Assembly (NCBI RefSeq): GCF_043876835.1
Contig: NZ_JBAWJZ010000002.1
Coordinates: 503,914 to 567,913, forward strand
Direction: 5' to 3'
Source of the DNA: Yeosuana sp043876835
GTDB lineage: Bacteria; Bacteroidota; Bacteroidia; Flavobacteriales; Flavobacteriaceae
Length of the DNA stretch: 64,000 nt
Shown here: in pieces, positions 8,857-17,487 of the stretch
Numbering within the stretch: position 1 is the stretch's first letter
How the letters are laid out: every line of letters starts with the position of its first letter
Translations under genes and position numbers: made by a program
Notes under the pieces: generated by a model
Told to the model about the DNA's origin: nothing
The model's database searches: none
What the model saw: the letters and a program-made list of their open reading frames with translations, nothing else

Positions 8857-9711
8857 TTGAAAAGTAAAATTTACATACTGCTTTTAATTATATCTTTAAC
8901 TTCATGTACCTTTTTTTTTAAAGAAACAGACGACAGGATTAAAGTAGCTAGAGTTAATGATACCTATTTGTATTATGACGATATAAAAGATTTAGTTTCT
9001 GAAGGTACCACCAAAGAAGACAGTATTTTATTGGTTCAAAATTTTATTAATAGATGGGCAACTCAACAATTATTTGTCGATGGCGCTAAGATAAATTTAA
9101 GTGAAGCCCAGCAAGAAACTTTCAATAAGTTGGTAAATCAATACAAAAACGATTTATATACAAAAGCCTATATTGAAGCCTTGGTAAAAAGAAGTATTGA
9201 TACAACAGTTACTAGTGAAGAAGCTAAAGAGTATTACCTAGCCAATCAAGAAATTTTTAAATTAAACGAAGACCTCATAAAATTCAGGTACGTGCATGTT
9301 GATGAAAACATGTTTGACTTTAAAAAAATTCAGGAAAAGTTTAAACGTTTTAATAAAAAAGACCAAAAAGAGTTAGATTCCATTTCAATTCAGTTTAAAT
9401 CGTATTCATTAAATGATTCCATTTGGATAAAAGTCAGTCAAGTAATTGATAAAATTTCAATCATAACTCCTGAAAATAAAAATGAACTGTTAAAAAAATC
9501 TAATTTTGTACAACTCAAAGATTCATTAGGAGTATATTTGATGCAGATTAATGATGTTTTATTGCGAAGTGACACAGCACCTTTAGAGTATGTAAAACCA
9601 ACAATAGACCAAATAGTCATTAATAAAAGAAAACTTGAACTTATTAAAGAATTAGAAAAAGATATCACCAAGGATGCCATTAAAAACAAACAATTTGAAG
9701 TTTACAATTAA
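8857..9711 (+). CDS. SurA-N-like lipoprotein of the parvulin operon
   Basis: A 284-residue lipoprotein: hydrophobic leader followed by the lipobox LTSC near residue 17. The start is a TTG placed directly after the upstream stop; it is the only start that preserves the lipoprotein signal. The body has the helical SurA/PrsA N-domain pattern (VARVNDTYLYYDDIKDLV, then NFINRWATQQLFVDGA) and no clear parvulin domain. It may therefore be a pure chaperone or a docking partner for its neighbours. It sits between two two-parvulin proteins and is in the same operon. Confidence 0.78.
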   Translation: MKSKIYILLLIISLTSCTFFFKETDDRIKVARVNDTYLYYDDIKDLVSEGTTKEDSILLVQNFINRWATQQLFVDGAKINLSEAQQETFNKLVNQYKNDLYTKAYIEALVKRSIDTTVTSEEAKEYYLANQEIFKLNEDLIKFRYVHVDENMFDFKKIQEKFKRFNKKDQKELDSISIQFKSYSLNDSIWIKVSQVIDKISIITPENKNELLKKSNFVQLKDSLGVYLMQINDVLLRSDTAPLEYVKPTIDQIVINKRKLELIKELEKDITKDAIKNKQFEVYN

Positions 9712-9712
9712 T

Positions 9713-11161
9713 TTGAAACACATACTAGCTTTATTCTTAACTTTTATTACTGTAAATTTTATATCTGCTCAAGAAATTATTCAAGAGGCAGTAAATGATA
9801 GTATTAAAGCTTTAGAAGACATAAAACCAACAGAGATTACAAAATCAATTGACACAACCAACACATTTGTTGCCAAAAAAGTTGATGGTGTGGCTGCTGT
9901 TGTTGGAGATTATATTCTTTTAGATTCTGATGTCGATAAATCTTATTTACAATTACAAGCGCAAGGAGTCAATACTTCCGATATTACGCGTTGTCAGTTA
10001 TTTGGTAAATTACTGGAAGATAAATTATATGCGCATCACGCAATTCAAGATAGTATTCCTGTTTCAGATGCTGAAATTCGTCAAAATGTAGACTATTATG
10101 TCCAACAGTTCTTGCAGTCAACAAATGGTTCTATGGAAAAACTTTTAGAAATCTATAAAAAAGAGGACGAAAAAAGCTTGAGAGATGAAATTTTTGAAAT
10201 CAATAAAAGCAATGAATTAGCCAAAAAAATGCAAGCTAAAATTGTTGAAGATGTTGAGGTGACTCCAGAAGAGGTTAGAGAATTTTTTAATAAAATACCA
10301 AAAGATGAACGCCCAACGTTTGGAACAGAGCTTAAAGTGGCCCAAATAGTTGTTGAACCAAAAGTAACTCAAGAAGAAAAACAACGTGTTATTGACCAGT
10401 TAAAACAATTTAGGGCAGATGTTTTAGAAAATGGTGCTAGTTTCCGTTCCAAAGTGGTTTTATATTCTGACGATAAAGCATCTATTAGTACAGGTGGAAA
10501 ATATACATTAAATAGAAAGAAACCAAGAATGGTTAAAGAATTCAGGCAAGCGGCATTTTCACTTCAAGAAGGAGAGATTTCAGAGCCGTTTGAAACAGAG
10601 TTTGGTTTTCATATTGTGTATTGCGAAAAAATTAGAGGACAAGAATATGATGTAAGCCACATTCTTTTAATTCCTAAAGTATCAACAGAGGCCATTAAAG
10701 AAGCAAAGGAGCGCATAGATAAAATAAGACAGCGTATAGTTGATGGCGATATTTCATTTGCTGATGCGGCAAAAGAATCAAGTGATGAAAAGGAAACTAG
10801 AAATGACGGTGGACAACTTATAAATCCCGAAACTCAAGACTATAATTTTGAATTAACCAGAATGGATCCTGAATTATATGCTCAAATTCAAAATTTAAAA
10901 GATGGAGAAGTGAGTTTGGTACAAACAGAAAAAGATAGAACAGACAAAATAAAATTTAAAATTTTAACTGTAACCGATAGAGTTAATGAGCATGAAGCTG
11001 ACTATGCACGTGATTATTTGAAAATTAAAAACCAGGCTCTTAATGAGAAAAAATTAAAAGCTATCGAAGCTTGGCAAAATGAAAAAATTAAAGATACTTA
11101 TATAAAAATTAGTGGTTCTTATAGAGATTGTGATTTTGCTAGCAATTGGTTAAAAAAGTAA
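9713..11161 (+). CDS. Periplasmic SurA-type peptidyl-prolyl isomerase with two parvulin domains
   Basis: About 482 residues. I chose the TTG at 9713, one base after the previous stop, because it yields a clean signal peptide (KHILALFLTFITVNFISAQ); an in-frame ATG at 9674 lies inside the upstream gene and adds thirteen polar residues. After a SurA N-domain (VDGVAAVVGDYILLDSDVD) come parvulin domains at about residues 205-310 (LKVAQIVVEP ... EFGFHIVYCEK) and 312-405 (DVSHILLIPKV ... ). Expected role is chaperoning outer-membrane proteins in the periplasm. Two genes in a row with TTG starts suggest deliberately modest translation or coupling to the gene upstream. Confidence 0.9.
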   Translation: MKHILALFLTFITVNFISAQEIIQEAVNDSIKALEDIKPTEITKSIDTTNTFVAKKVDGVAAVVGDYILLDSDVDKSYLQLQAQGVNTSDITRCQLFGKLLEDKLYAHHAIQDSIPVSDAEIRQNVDYYVQQFLQSTNGSMEKLLEIYKKEDEKSLRDEIFEINKSNELAKKMQAKIVEDVEVTPEEVREFFNKIPKDERPTFGTELKVAQIVVEPKVTQEEKQRVIDQLKQFRADVLENGASFRSKVVLYSDDKASISTGGKYTLNRKKPRMVKEFRQAAFSLQEGEISEPFETEFGFHIVYCEKIRGQEYDVSHILLIPKVSTEAIKEAKERIDKIRQRIVDGDISFADAAKESSDEKETRNDGGQLINPETQDYNFELTRMDPELYAQIQNLKDGEVSLVQTEKDRTDKIKFKILTVTDRVNEHEADYARDYLKIKNQALNEKKLKAIEAWQNEKIKDTYIKISGSYRDCDFASNWLKK

Positions 11162-11165
11162 AAAT

Positions 11166-12119
11166 ATGTCAGACGTAACTGCTGTAGAAAAATTTGTAAA
11201 ACAATATAAAGATTTAAAATCTGAAATAGCCAAAGTAATTGTTGGGCAAGAAGAAGTTGTAAATCAAATTTTAATTTCAATTTTTTCCGGTGGTCATGCG
11301 TTACTTATAGGTGTTCCTGGGCTAGCAAAAACCTTAATGGTTAACACTATTGCACAAGCTTTAGGTTTAGATTTTAAACGTATTCAGTTCACACCAGATT
11401 TAATGCCTAGTGATATTCTAGGAAGTGAAATATTAGATGAAAACAGGCATTTTCATTTTGTTAAAGGTCCTATTTTTGCTAATATTATTTTGGCAGATGA
11501 AATTAACAGAACACCTCCAAAAACCCAGGCAGCTTTACTAGAAGCCATGCAAGAGCGTTCTGTCACAGTTGCGGGTCATCACTATGATTTAAGTTTACCA
11601 TATTTTGTATTAGCTACTCAAAATCCAATTGAACAAGAAGGTACTTATCCATTACCTGAAGCACAATTAGATAGGTTTATGTTTGCAGTTAACTTAGATT
11701 ATCCATCTTTTGAAGAAGAAGTTCAGGTAGTTAAGTCAACAACAACTGATAGTAAAGAAAAAATAACCCATCTTTTCACTGCACAACAAATAGTAGATAT
11801 TCAGCATCTTATTCGTCGTATTCCAGTAGCCGATAATGTTATTGAATATGCGGTTACTATGGTTGGCAAAACTCGTCCAAATAGTCAATCAGCAAGTGGT
11901 TTGGTTAAAAACTATTTAGATTGGGGAGCAGGTCCAAGAGCTTCACAAAATTTAATTTTGGCAGCCAAAACACACGCAGTAATAAACGGTAAATTTTCTC
12001 CAGATATTGAGAATGTACAGGCTGTAGCTGGCAGTATTTTAAGGCATAGAATCATAAAGAATTATAAGGCAGAAGCTGAAGGAATTACAGATGATTTTAT
12101 TATAAAAAGTTTATTTTAA
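11166..12119 (+). CDS. MoxR-family AAA+ ATPase
   Basis: A 317-residue cytoplasmic AAA+ ATPase of the MoxR group, chaperone-like enzymes that often work with von Willebrand A-domain proteins. Walker A GVPGLAKT is near residue 49, Walker B ILADEINRTPPKTQ near 107, sensor 1 LATQNPIEQEGTYPLPEAQ near 155, and the arginine region GAGPRASQNL near 258. Length is full for the family. It starts four bases after the SurA-type gene, so it is probably the last gene of that operon. The DUF58 and VWA genes that often follow moxR are absent here; the region downstream is non-coding. Confidence 0.92.
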   Translation: MSDVTAVEKFVKQYKDLKSEIAKVIVGQEEVVNQILISIFSGGHALLIGVPGLAKTLMVNTIAQALGLDFKRIQFTPDLMPSDILGSEILDENRHFHFVKGPIFANIILADEINRTPPKTQAALLEAMQERSVTVAGHHYDLSLPYFVLATQNPIEQEGTYPLPEAQLDRFMFAVNLDYPSFEEEVQVVKSTTTDSKEKITHLFTAQQIVDIQHLIRRIPVADNVIEYAVTMVGKTRPNSQSASGLVKNYLDWGAGPRASQNLILAAKTHAVINGKFSPDIENVQAVAGSILRHRIIKNYKAEAEGITDDFIIKSLF

Positions 12120-12140
12120 ATATAAAACCTCTAAAAAAAC

Positions 12141-12175
12141 TCTATGTATATTGATTATAAACATAGAATTTTTGG
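12141..12175 (+). terminator. Weak possible terminator after moxR
   Basis: TCTATGT (12141-12147) and ACATAGA (12161-12167) can pair to a seven-base stem with a 13-base loop followed by ATTTTTGG. The stem is short and AT-rich, so this is uncertain. Confidence 0.3.
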
Positions 12176-12246
12176 GTTAGTTTTCTACCTGTAATTCCAT
12201 GTAATTTTACAATGTGTTTTATTTTTTGCTTAAATCAATACGTTAG

Positions 12247-12534
12247 ATTTTTCCTATTTGTTCTGCGTGGTTAAAGGGAAATTTTTTTAAAAAGCAAATC
12301 ACTTTTATAAGTATAATATCCTATGCAATCTATCTAATTAATTACTCTATAGTTTTATTGACAATTCAATATTTTATTGATTTAAACCTAGCATCAATTC
12401 TTATCAAGTTCTCTGTTTTGATTTTATTTTGGATTTTGACCTTTAGTTTATCTTACATTTTATATAAGTTTTTTGAAAAACCAATAACAGATATCAGAGA
12501 TTTACAAATTATTAAGCAAAAATTTGACGATTAA
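12247..12534 (+). pseudogene. C-terminal remnant of an acyltransferase-3 (OafA-like) membrane protein
   Basis: An open frame of 95 codons with no start codon, closed upstream by TAG at 12244. It reads like the last two transmembrane helices of an acyltransferase-3 family protein: ISYAIYLINYSIVLL (family form iSYsiYLiH), a second hydrophobic helix, then SYILYKFFEKPITDIRD, the conserved C-terminal YkxfEkPxxxxR signature. The rest of the ~350-residue enzyme is missing and the neighbours are unrelated. It looks like a leftover of a deleted surface-polysaccharide acetylation gene. The catalytic N-terminal histidine region is gone, so it has no enzymatic function. Confidence 0.75.
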
Positions 12535-12717
12535 ATTATTAATTACTCAATTTTTTATATCAATAATTATTAAAAACCCAATGATATAATTATTTTATAT
12601 AACTATAATAAATTAGCATAATTCATGGCTGTAATACTGGGTTTATTTTTAAAACTTTGTATTAATTTCGTAATTTGCAGTACTTTTTATAAACAAAATT
12701 AAAATAAAACAAAACTC
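12535..12717 (+). other. Remainder of the 12.1-12.7 kb gene-free gap
   Basis: The gap between moxR and the aconitase gene is about 600 bases. Apart from the weak hairpin and the acyltransferase remnant I see only very AT-rich sequence. A possible aconitase promoter is TTTG at 12656-12659 with TACTTTTT at 12681-12688 (21-base spacer, one mismatch in the -7 box). No RNA gene is recognisable. Confidence 0.4.
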
Positions 12718-14988
12718 ATGGCATTTGACATCGATATGATTAAGGGTGTTTACACCAAAATGGCTGAACGCGTTGATAAAGCACGTAATATTGTAGGTAG
12801 ACCATTAACACTTTCTGAAAAGATTTTATATTCTCATCTTTGGGATGGTAATCCTGCTAAAGCATTTGAAAGAGGTAAAGATTATGTAGATTTTGCTCCA
12901 GACCGTATAGCTTGCCAAGATGCAACAGCTCAAATGGCTTTATTGCAATTTATGCAAGCTGGAAAGTCTAAAGTTGCAGTACCAACAACAGTACATTGTG
13001 ATCACTTAATACAAGCTAAAGAAGGAGCAACTATCGATTTGAAACATGCCAATTCAGTAAGTAGTGAAGTATTTAATTTTTTAGAATCGGTTTCAAATAA
13101 ATATGGTATTGGTTTCTGGAAACCAGGAGCTGGGATTATTCATCAGGTTGTTTTAGAAAACTATGCTTTCCCAGGAGGTATGATGATTGGTACAGATTCT
13201 CATACTGTAAATGCTGGAGGTTTAGGGATGATTGCCATCGGAGTAGGTGGAGCAGATGCCGTAGATGTTATGGCTGGTATGGCTTGGGAATTGAAATTCC
13301 CTAAATTGATAGGTGTAAAATTAACGGGAAAATTATCTGGATGGACTGCACCAAAAGATGTTATTTTAAAAGTAGCCGAAATTTTAACCGTAAAAGGAGG
13401 AACAGGAGCAGTTGTTGAGTATTTTGGACCTGGTGCTATAGCTATGTCGTGTACAGGGAAAGGAACTATTTGTAATATGGGTGCAGAAATAGGTGCAACG
13501 ACATCTACATTTGGTTATGATGAATCTATGGAACGTTATTTACGTTCTACAGATAGAGCAGATGTTGCTGATGCAGCAAATGCTATAAAAGGGTATCTAA
13601 CTGCTGATGCTGAAGTTTACGCAAGTCCAGAAAAATATTTTGATCAAGTTATAGAAATCAACTTATCAGAATTAGGGCCATTATTAAACGGTCCTTTCAC
13701 TCCAGATTTATCAACAACTGTTGGTAAAGCTATGAGTGAAAAAGCAAAAACTAACGATTGGCCTATTGCTGTCGAATGGGGACTAATTGGATCTTGTACA
13801 AACTCATCATATGAAGATTTATCTCGTGCTTCTTCAATAGCTCAACAAGCGTTAGATAAAGGTGTAAAAATGAAGGCAGAATTAGGAATCAATCCAGGCT
13901 CTGAACAAGTTCGTTATACCGCAGAACGTGATGGCATTCTTCAGGTTTTTGAAAAATTAGACGCAAAAATATTTACAAATGCATGTGGACCATGTATTGG
14001 ACAATGGGCACGTTATAGTGATCCTAAAAATGCTCCAAAAAACAGCATCGTACATTCTTTCAATAGAAACTTTGCTAAGCGTGCTGATGGTAATCCAAAC
14101 ACACATGCTTTTGTCGCTTCACCAGAAATCACTGCTGCAATTGCCATTGCAGGGCGATTAGACTTTAACCCTATGACTGATAAGTTAATCAATGAAAATG
14201 GAGAAGAAGTTATGTTTGAAGAGCCAACAGGATGGGAATTACCACCAAAAGGTTTTGCTGTAGATGATAATGGTTATTTAGCACCAGAAGCAGATGGAAG
14301 CCATGTGCAAGTAAATGTTTCTCCAACTTCTGAAAGATTACAATTATTAGAACCTTTTGAACCTATTGGGAATACTATCAATGGTGCCAAATTATTAATC
14401 AAAGCTTTTGGAAAATGTACTACAGACCATATTAGTATGGCCGGACCTTGGTTACGTTTCCGTGGCCATCTAGACAATATTTCTAATAACTGTTTAATTG
14501 GTGCCGTAAACGCGTTTAACCAACAAACAAACTTTGTGAAAAATCAATTAACGGGTGAGTATGGTGGTGTGCCAGATGTGCAACGTCAATATAAAGCAAA
14601 GGGAATTAAAACGATCGTTGTTGGTGATCATAACTATGGAGAAGGTTCTTCAAGAGAACATGCTGCCATGGAACCTAGATTTTTGGGTGTAGCGGCAGTA
14701 ATTGTAAAATCATTTGCTCGTATTCATGAAACTAACCTTAAAAAACAAGGTATGTTAGGATTGACTTTTGCAAATGAATCTGATTATGATTTAATTCAAG
14801 AAGATGATACATTCAACTTTATTGATTTAAATGAATTTGCTCCAGGTAAACAATTGACACTTGAAGCTGTTCATGCAGACGGAAGCAAAAATCTTATCAA
14901 ATTAAATCACACATATAATCAATCTCAGATTGATTGGTATAATGCAGGTTCTGCTTTGAATTTAATTAAAAGACAAAACGCATCTTAA
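12718..14988 (+). CDS. acn: Aconitate hydratase (mitochondrial-type aconitase)
   Basis: Interconverts citrate and isocitrate in the TCA cycle using a 4Fe-4S cluster. The 756-residue length matches the mitochondrial-type aconitase used by Bacteroidota rather than the ~890-residue AcnA or ~865-residue AcnB forms. Cluster cysteines are visible in IGSCTNSS (near residue 359) and NACGPCIGQW (near residue 421). The active-site segment GTDSHTVNAGGLGM is near 161. The C-terminal swivel domain carries GEGSSREHAAMEPR near 640 with the catalytic serine/arginine. Followed by a strong terminator, so a single-gene unit. Confidence 0.97.
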   Translation: MAFDIDMIKGVYTKMAERVDKARNIVGRPLTLSEKILYSHLWDGNPAKAFERGKDYVDFAPDRIACQDATAQMALLQFMQAGKSKVAVPTTVHCDHLIQAKEGATIDLKHANSVSSEVFNFLESVSNKYGIGFWKPGAGIIHQVVLENYAFPGGMMIGTDSHTVNAGGLGMIAIGVGGADAVDVMAGMAWELKFPKLIGVKLTGKLSGWTAPKDVILKVAEILTVKGGTGAVVEYFGPGAIAMSCTGKGTICNMGAEIGATTSTFGYDESMERYLRSTDRADVADAANAIKGYLTADAEVYASPEKYFDQVIEINLSELGPLLNGPFTPDLSTTVGKAMSEKAKTNDWPIAVEWGLIGSCTNSSYEDLSRASSIAQQALDKGVKMKAELGINPGSEQVRYTAERDGILQVFEKLDAKIFTNACGPCIGQWARYSDPKNAPKNSIVHSFNRNFAKRADGNPNTHAFVASPEITAAIAIAGRLDFNPMTDKLINENGEEVMFEEPTGWELPPKGFAVDDNGYLAPEADGSHVQVNVSPTSERLQLLEPFEPIGNTINGAKLLIKAFGKCTTDHISMAGPWLRFRGHLDNISNNCLIGAVNAFNQQTNFVKNQLTGEYGGVPDVQRQYKAKGIKTIVVGDHNYGEGSSREHAAMEPRFLGVAAVIVKSFARIHETNLKKQGMLGLTFANESDYDLIQEDDTFNFIDLNEFAPGKQLTLEAVHADGSKNLIKLNHTYNQSQIDWYNAGSALNLIKRQNAS

Positions 14989-15010
14989 TTTAAGATGGGA
15001 ATTATAGTGA

Positions 15011-15038
15011 AAAATCCAGCTAAAAAGCTGGATTTTTT
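15011..15038 (+). terminator. Rho-independent terminator of the aconitase gene
   Basis: AATCCAGCT (15013-15021), loop AAAA, AGCTGGATT (15026-15034), followed by a T run. A perfect nine-base stem extended by flanking A-T pairs, 23 bases after the stop codon. Confidence 0.85.
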
Positions 15039-15096
15039 GTTTTGTAAACACAAATATAAGTGTATATAATTGTACTTTTACAAAAACACTTTTTGA

Positions 15097-15882
15097 ATGA
15101 ATACTCGAGAAAACCAACTGAAAGCTTTTGATAGATTATTAACTATCATGGATGAACTACGTGAAGGTTGTCCATGGGATAAAAAACAAACTATGGAAAG
15201 TTTACGTCATTTAACCATTGAAGAAACCTATGAGTTGGGTGATGCAATTTTAGATAATGATTTAGAAGAAGTTAAAAAAGAATTGGGTGATGTGTTGCTG
15301 CATATCGTGTTTTATTCAAGAATAGGAAGTGAAACCAATGATTTTGATATAGCCGATGTTTGTAACGAAATTTGTGAAAAACTAATTAATAGGCATCCAC
15401 ATATTTATGGAGACGTAAAAGTTAACAATGAAGAAGATGTTAAACGAAATTGGGAGAACTTGAAGCTAAAAGAAGGAAAAAAGAGTGTTTTAGAAGGTGT
15501 ACCTAATAGTCTTCCGGCTTTGGTTAAAGCTAACAGGCTTCAAGAGAAAGTTGCAGGAGTTGGTTTTGATTGGGAAGAACCCAATCAGGTTTGGGAAAAA
15601 GTAGAAGAGGAACTTCAGGAGTTTAAGGTTGAAGTAGATAAAGGCAATCAAAATGCTATGGAGAGTGAATTTGGTGATGTACTTTTCTCAATGGTAAATT
15701 ATGCCAGATTCTTAAAAATCAATCCTGAAAATGCTTTAGAGCGTACCAATAAAAAATTCTCAAAACGTTTTCAATATCTTGAAGAAAAAGCAAAATCTAT
15801 AAACAAATCGTTGAAGGATATGACACTTTCTGAAATGGACGTATTTTGGGAGGAAGCTAAATTATTAAAAATAGATAACTAA
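15097..15882 (+). CDS. mazG: Nucleoside triphosphate pyrophosphohydrolase MazG
   Basis: Hydrolyses (d)NTPs to monophosphates and pyrophosphate, a housecleaning enzyme also linked to lowering (p)ppGpp. The 261 residues contain two MazG domains, as in the Escherichia coli enzyme. The first (about 20-125) has RLLTIMDELREGCPWDKKQT and the metal-binding EETYELGDAI ... EEVKKELGDVLLH helices. The second (about 165-250) has KVEEELQEFKVEVDKG and SEFGDVLFSMVNYAR. The paired ExxE and ExxD motifs supply the Mg2+ ligands. It follows the aconitase terminator and precedes the glycan cassette. Confidence 0.95.
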   Translation: MNTRENQLKAFDRLLTIMDELREGCPWDKKQTMESLRHLTIEETYELGDAILDNDLEEVKKELGDVLLHIVFYSRIGSETNDFDIADVCNEICEKLINRHPHIYGDVKVNNEEDVKRNWENLKLKEGKKSVLEGVPNSLPALVKANRLQEKVAGVGFDWEEPNQVWEKVEEELQEFKVEVDKGNQNAMESEFGDVLFSMVNYARFLKINPENALERTNKKFSKRFQYLEEKAKSINKSLKDMTLSEMDVFWEEAKLLKIDN

Positions 15883-15918
15883 ATATGCCTAAAAATAACT
15901 TGTCAGAAACTTTTGTTA

Positions 15919-17487
15919 ATGGGTAAATATGCAATAATTATTGGAGCTGGTCCAGCTGGATTAACGGCTGCATATGAACTTTTAAAGAGAACAAATATAA
16001 AACCTATTGTTTTAGAAATGTCTGATAAAATAGGAGGTATTTCAAGAACTGAAGTTTATAAAGGTAATAGAATAGATATTGGAGGACACCGTTTTTTTTC
16101 AAAATCTGATGTAGTAATGAAATGGTGGCAAAATATATTACCAATTCAAGGATCGCCAGCTAGTGACGAGTTAAATATAAAGGACGGAATTCTTAAAATG
16201 AGTATAACAAAAAAGTTATCATTTGGGGGTCCAAACCCTGAAATAACTGACGAAGTTATGCTAATTCGTAACAGAGTTTCACGGATTTTCTTTTTAAGAA
16301 AGTTTTTTAATTATCCAATATCTATTAATTGGGAAACATTGTCATCATTGGGTTTTTTCAAAGTTTTAAGGATTGGATTTACCTACCTTCAAATTAGACT
16401 TTTTCCAATAAAAAAAATAACCACCTTAGAACAGTTTTTTATTTCCAGATTCGGTAAAGAGCTTTATGAAACATTTTTTAAAGATTATACAGAGAAAGTA
16501 TGGGGAGTACCTTGCTCAAAAATTGATGCTAGTTGGGGAGCACAACGAATAAAAAAACTGTCTATCTCTAGTACAATTCATCATGTTTTAAAATCTATAT
16601 TTTACAAAAACAAATCAATTGAACAAAAAAATATTGAAACTAGTTTAATTGAACAATTTATGTATCCAAAATTAGGTCCAGGACAAATGTGGGAAACCGT
16701 TGCAAGAATTATAGAAGATGGTGATGGTAAAATTATACTAAATGCTGAAGTAATTAATTTAAATATTAAAGATAATAATATTACGGATGTAGTTTATATT
16801 GATGGATTAACTAAATCAAATATCATATTAAAAGCAGACTACTTTTTTTCAACTATGCCGGTGAAACATTTAATTAGGAGTTTTGGAAATAATGCTCCAG
16901 TTTCTGTTAAAAATGTTAGTGAGGGTTTAAAATATAGAGATTTTATTACTGTTGGATTACTTTTAAACAAATTATTAATAAAAGATAATAATAAAATAGT
17001 TTCAGATAATTGGATTTATATTCAAGAAAATGATGTTAAAATTGGTAGAATGCAAATATTTAACAATTGGTCCCCATACTTGGTGTTAGATAAAAATAAT
17101 GTATGGATAGGTTTGGAATATTTTTGTAATGTAGATGATGAATTATGGATTAAAAAAGATAATGAGTTTATTGATTTTGCAATAGATGAATTGGAATCGT
17201 TAAATATAATTGATAAAGCTGATGTTATTGATAGTACAATAATTAAAGTTCCAAAAGCATATCCAGCTTACTTTGGAACCTATTCACAATTTGAAACTAT
17301 AAGAAAATTTACAGACAAATTCCAAAATTTATTTTTAATAGGCAGGAATGGAATGCACAAATATAATAATCAGGACCATTCTATGTTAACAGCAATAACT
17401 GCTGTAGATAATATAATTAATGGAGTTAAAACTAAAGAAAATATTTGGGGAATAAATATAGAAGAGTCTTACCATGAGAAAAAATAA
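15919..17487 (+). CDS. FAD-dependent oxidoreductase of a surface-glycan cassette
   Basis: A ~522-residue flavoprotein of the amine-oxidase / UDP-galactopyranose-mutase-like superfamily. The N-terminal KYAIIIGAGPAGLTAAYEL is the FAD-binding Rossmann motif, followed by EMSDKIGGISRTE and GGHRFFSKSD. The C-terminal NNQDHSMLTAITAVDNI motif is typical of putative protoporphyrinogen-oxidase-like proteins found beside glycosyltransferases. The ATG at 15919 is preferred over a TTG six bases upstream because it starts immediately before GKYAIIIGAG. The following glycosyltransferase gene overlaps it by 14 bases, implying coupled translation. Very AT-rich with many ATA codons compared with mazG, suggesting transfer. 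Exact reaction unknown; sugar modification is an inference from context. Confidence 0.78.
   Translation: MGKYAIIIGAGPAGLTAAYELLKRTNIKPIVLEMSDKIGGISRTEVYKGNRIDIGGHRFFSKSDVVMKWWQNILPIQGSPASDELNIKDGILKMSITKKLSFGGPNPEITDEVMLIRNRVSRIFFLRKFFNYPISINWETLSSLGFFKVLRIGFTYLQIRLFPIKKITTLEQFFISRFGKELYETFFKDYTEKVWGVPCSKIDASWGAQRIKKLSISSTIHHVLKSIFYKNKSIEQKNIETSLIEQFMYPKLGPGQMWETVARIIEDGDGKIILNAEVINLNIKDNNITDVVYIDGLTKSNIILKADYFFSTMPVKHLIRSFGNNAPVSVKNVSEGLKYRDFITVGLLLNKLLIKDNNKIVSDNWIYIQENDVKIGRMQIFNNWSPYLVLDKNNVWIGLEYFCNVDDELWIKKDNEFIDFAIDELESLNIIDKADVIDSTIIKVPKAYPAYFGTYSQFETIRKFTDKFQNLFLIGRNGMHKYNNQDHSMLTAITAVDNIINGVKTKENIWGINIEESYHEKK

Noticed and set aside
12120..12240. A missing DUF58 or VWA gene after moxR hidden by frameshifts
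   Set aside because: None of the frames in this stretch shows any DUF58/VWA-like sequence; only short AT-rich frames are present.
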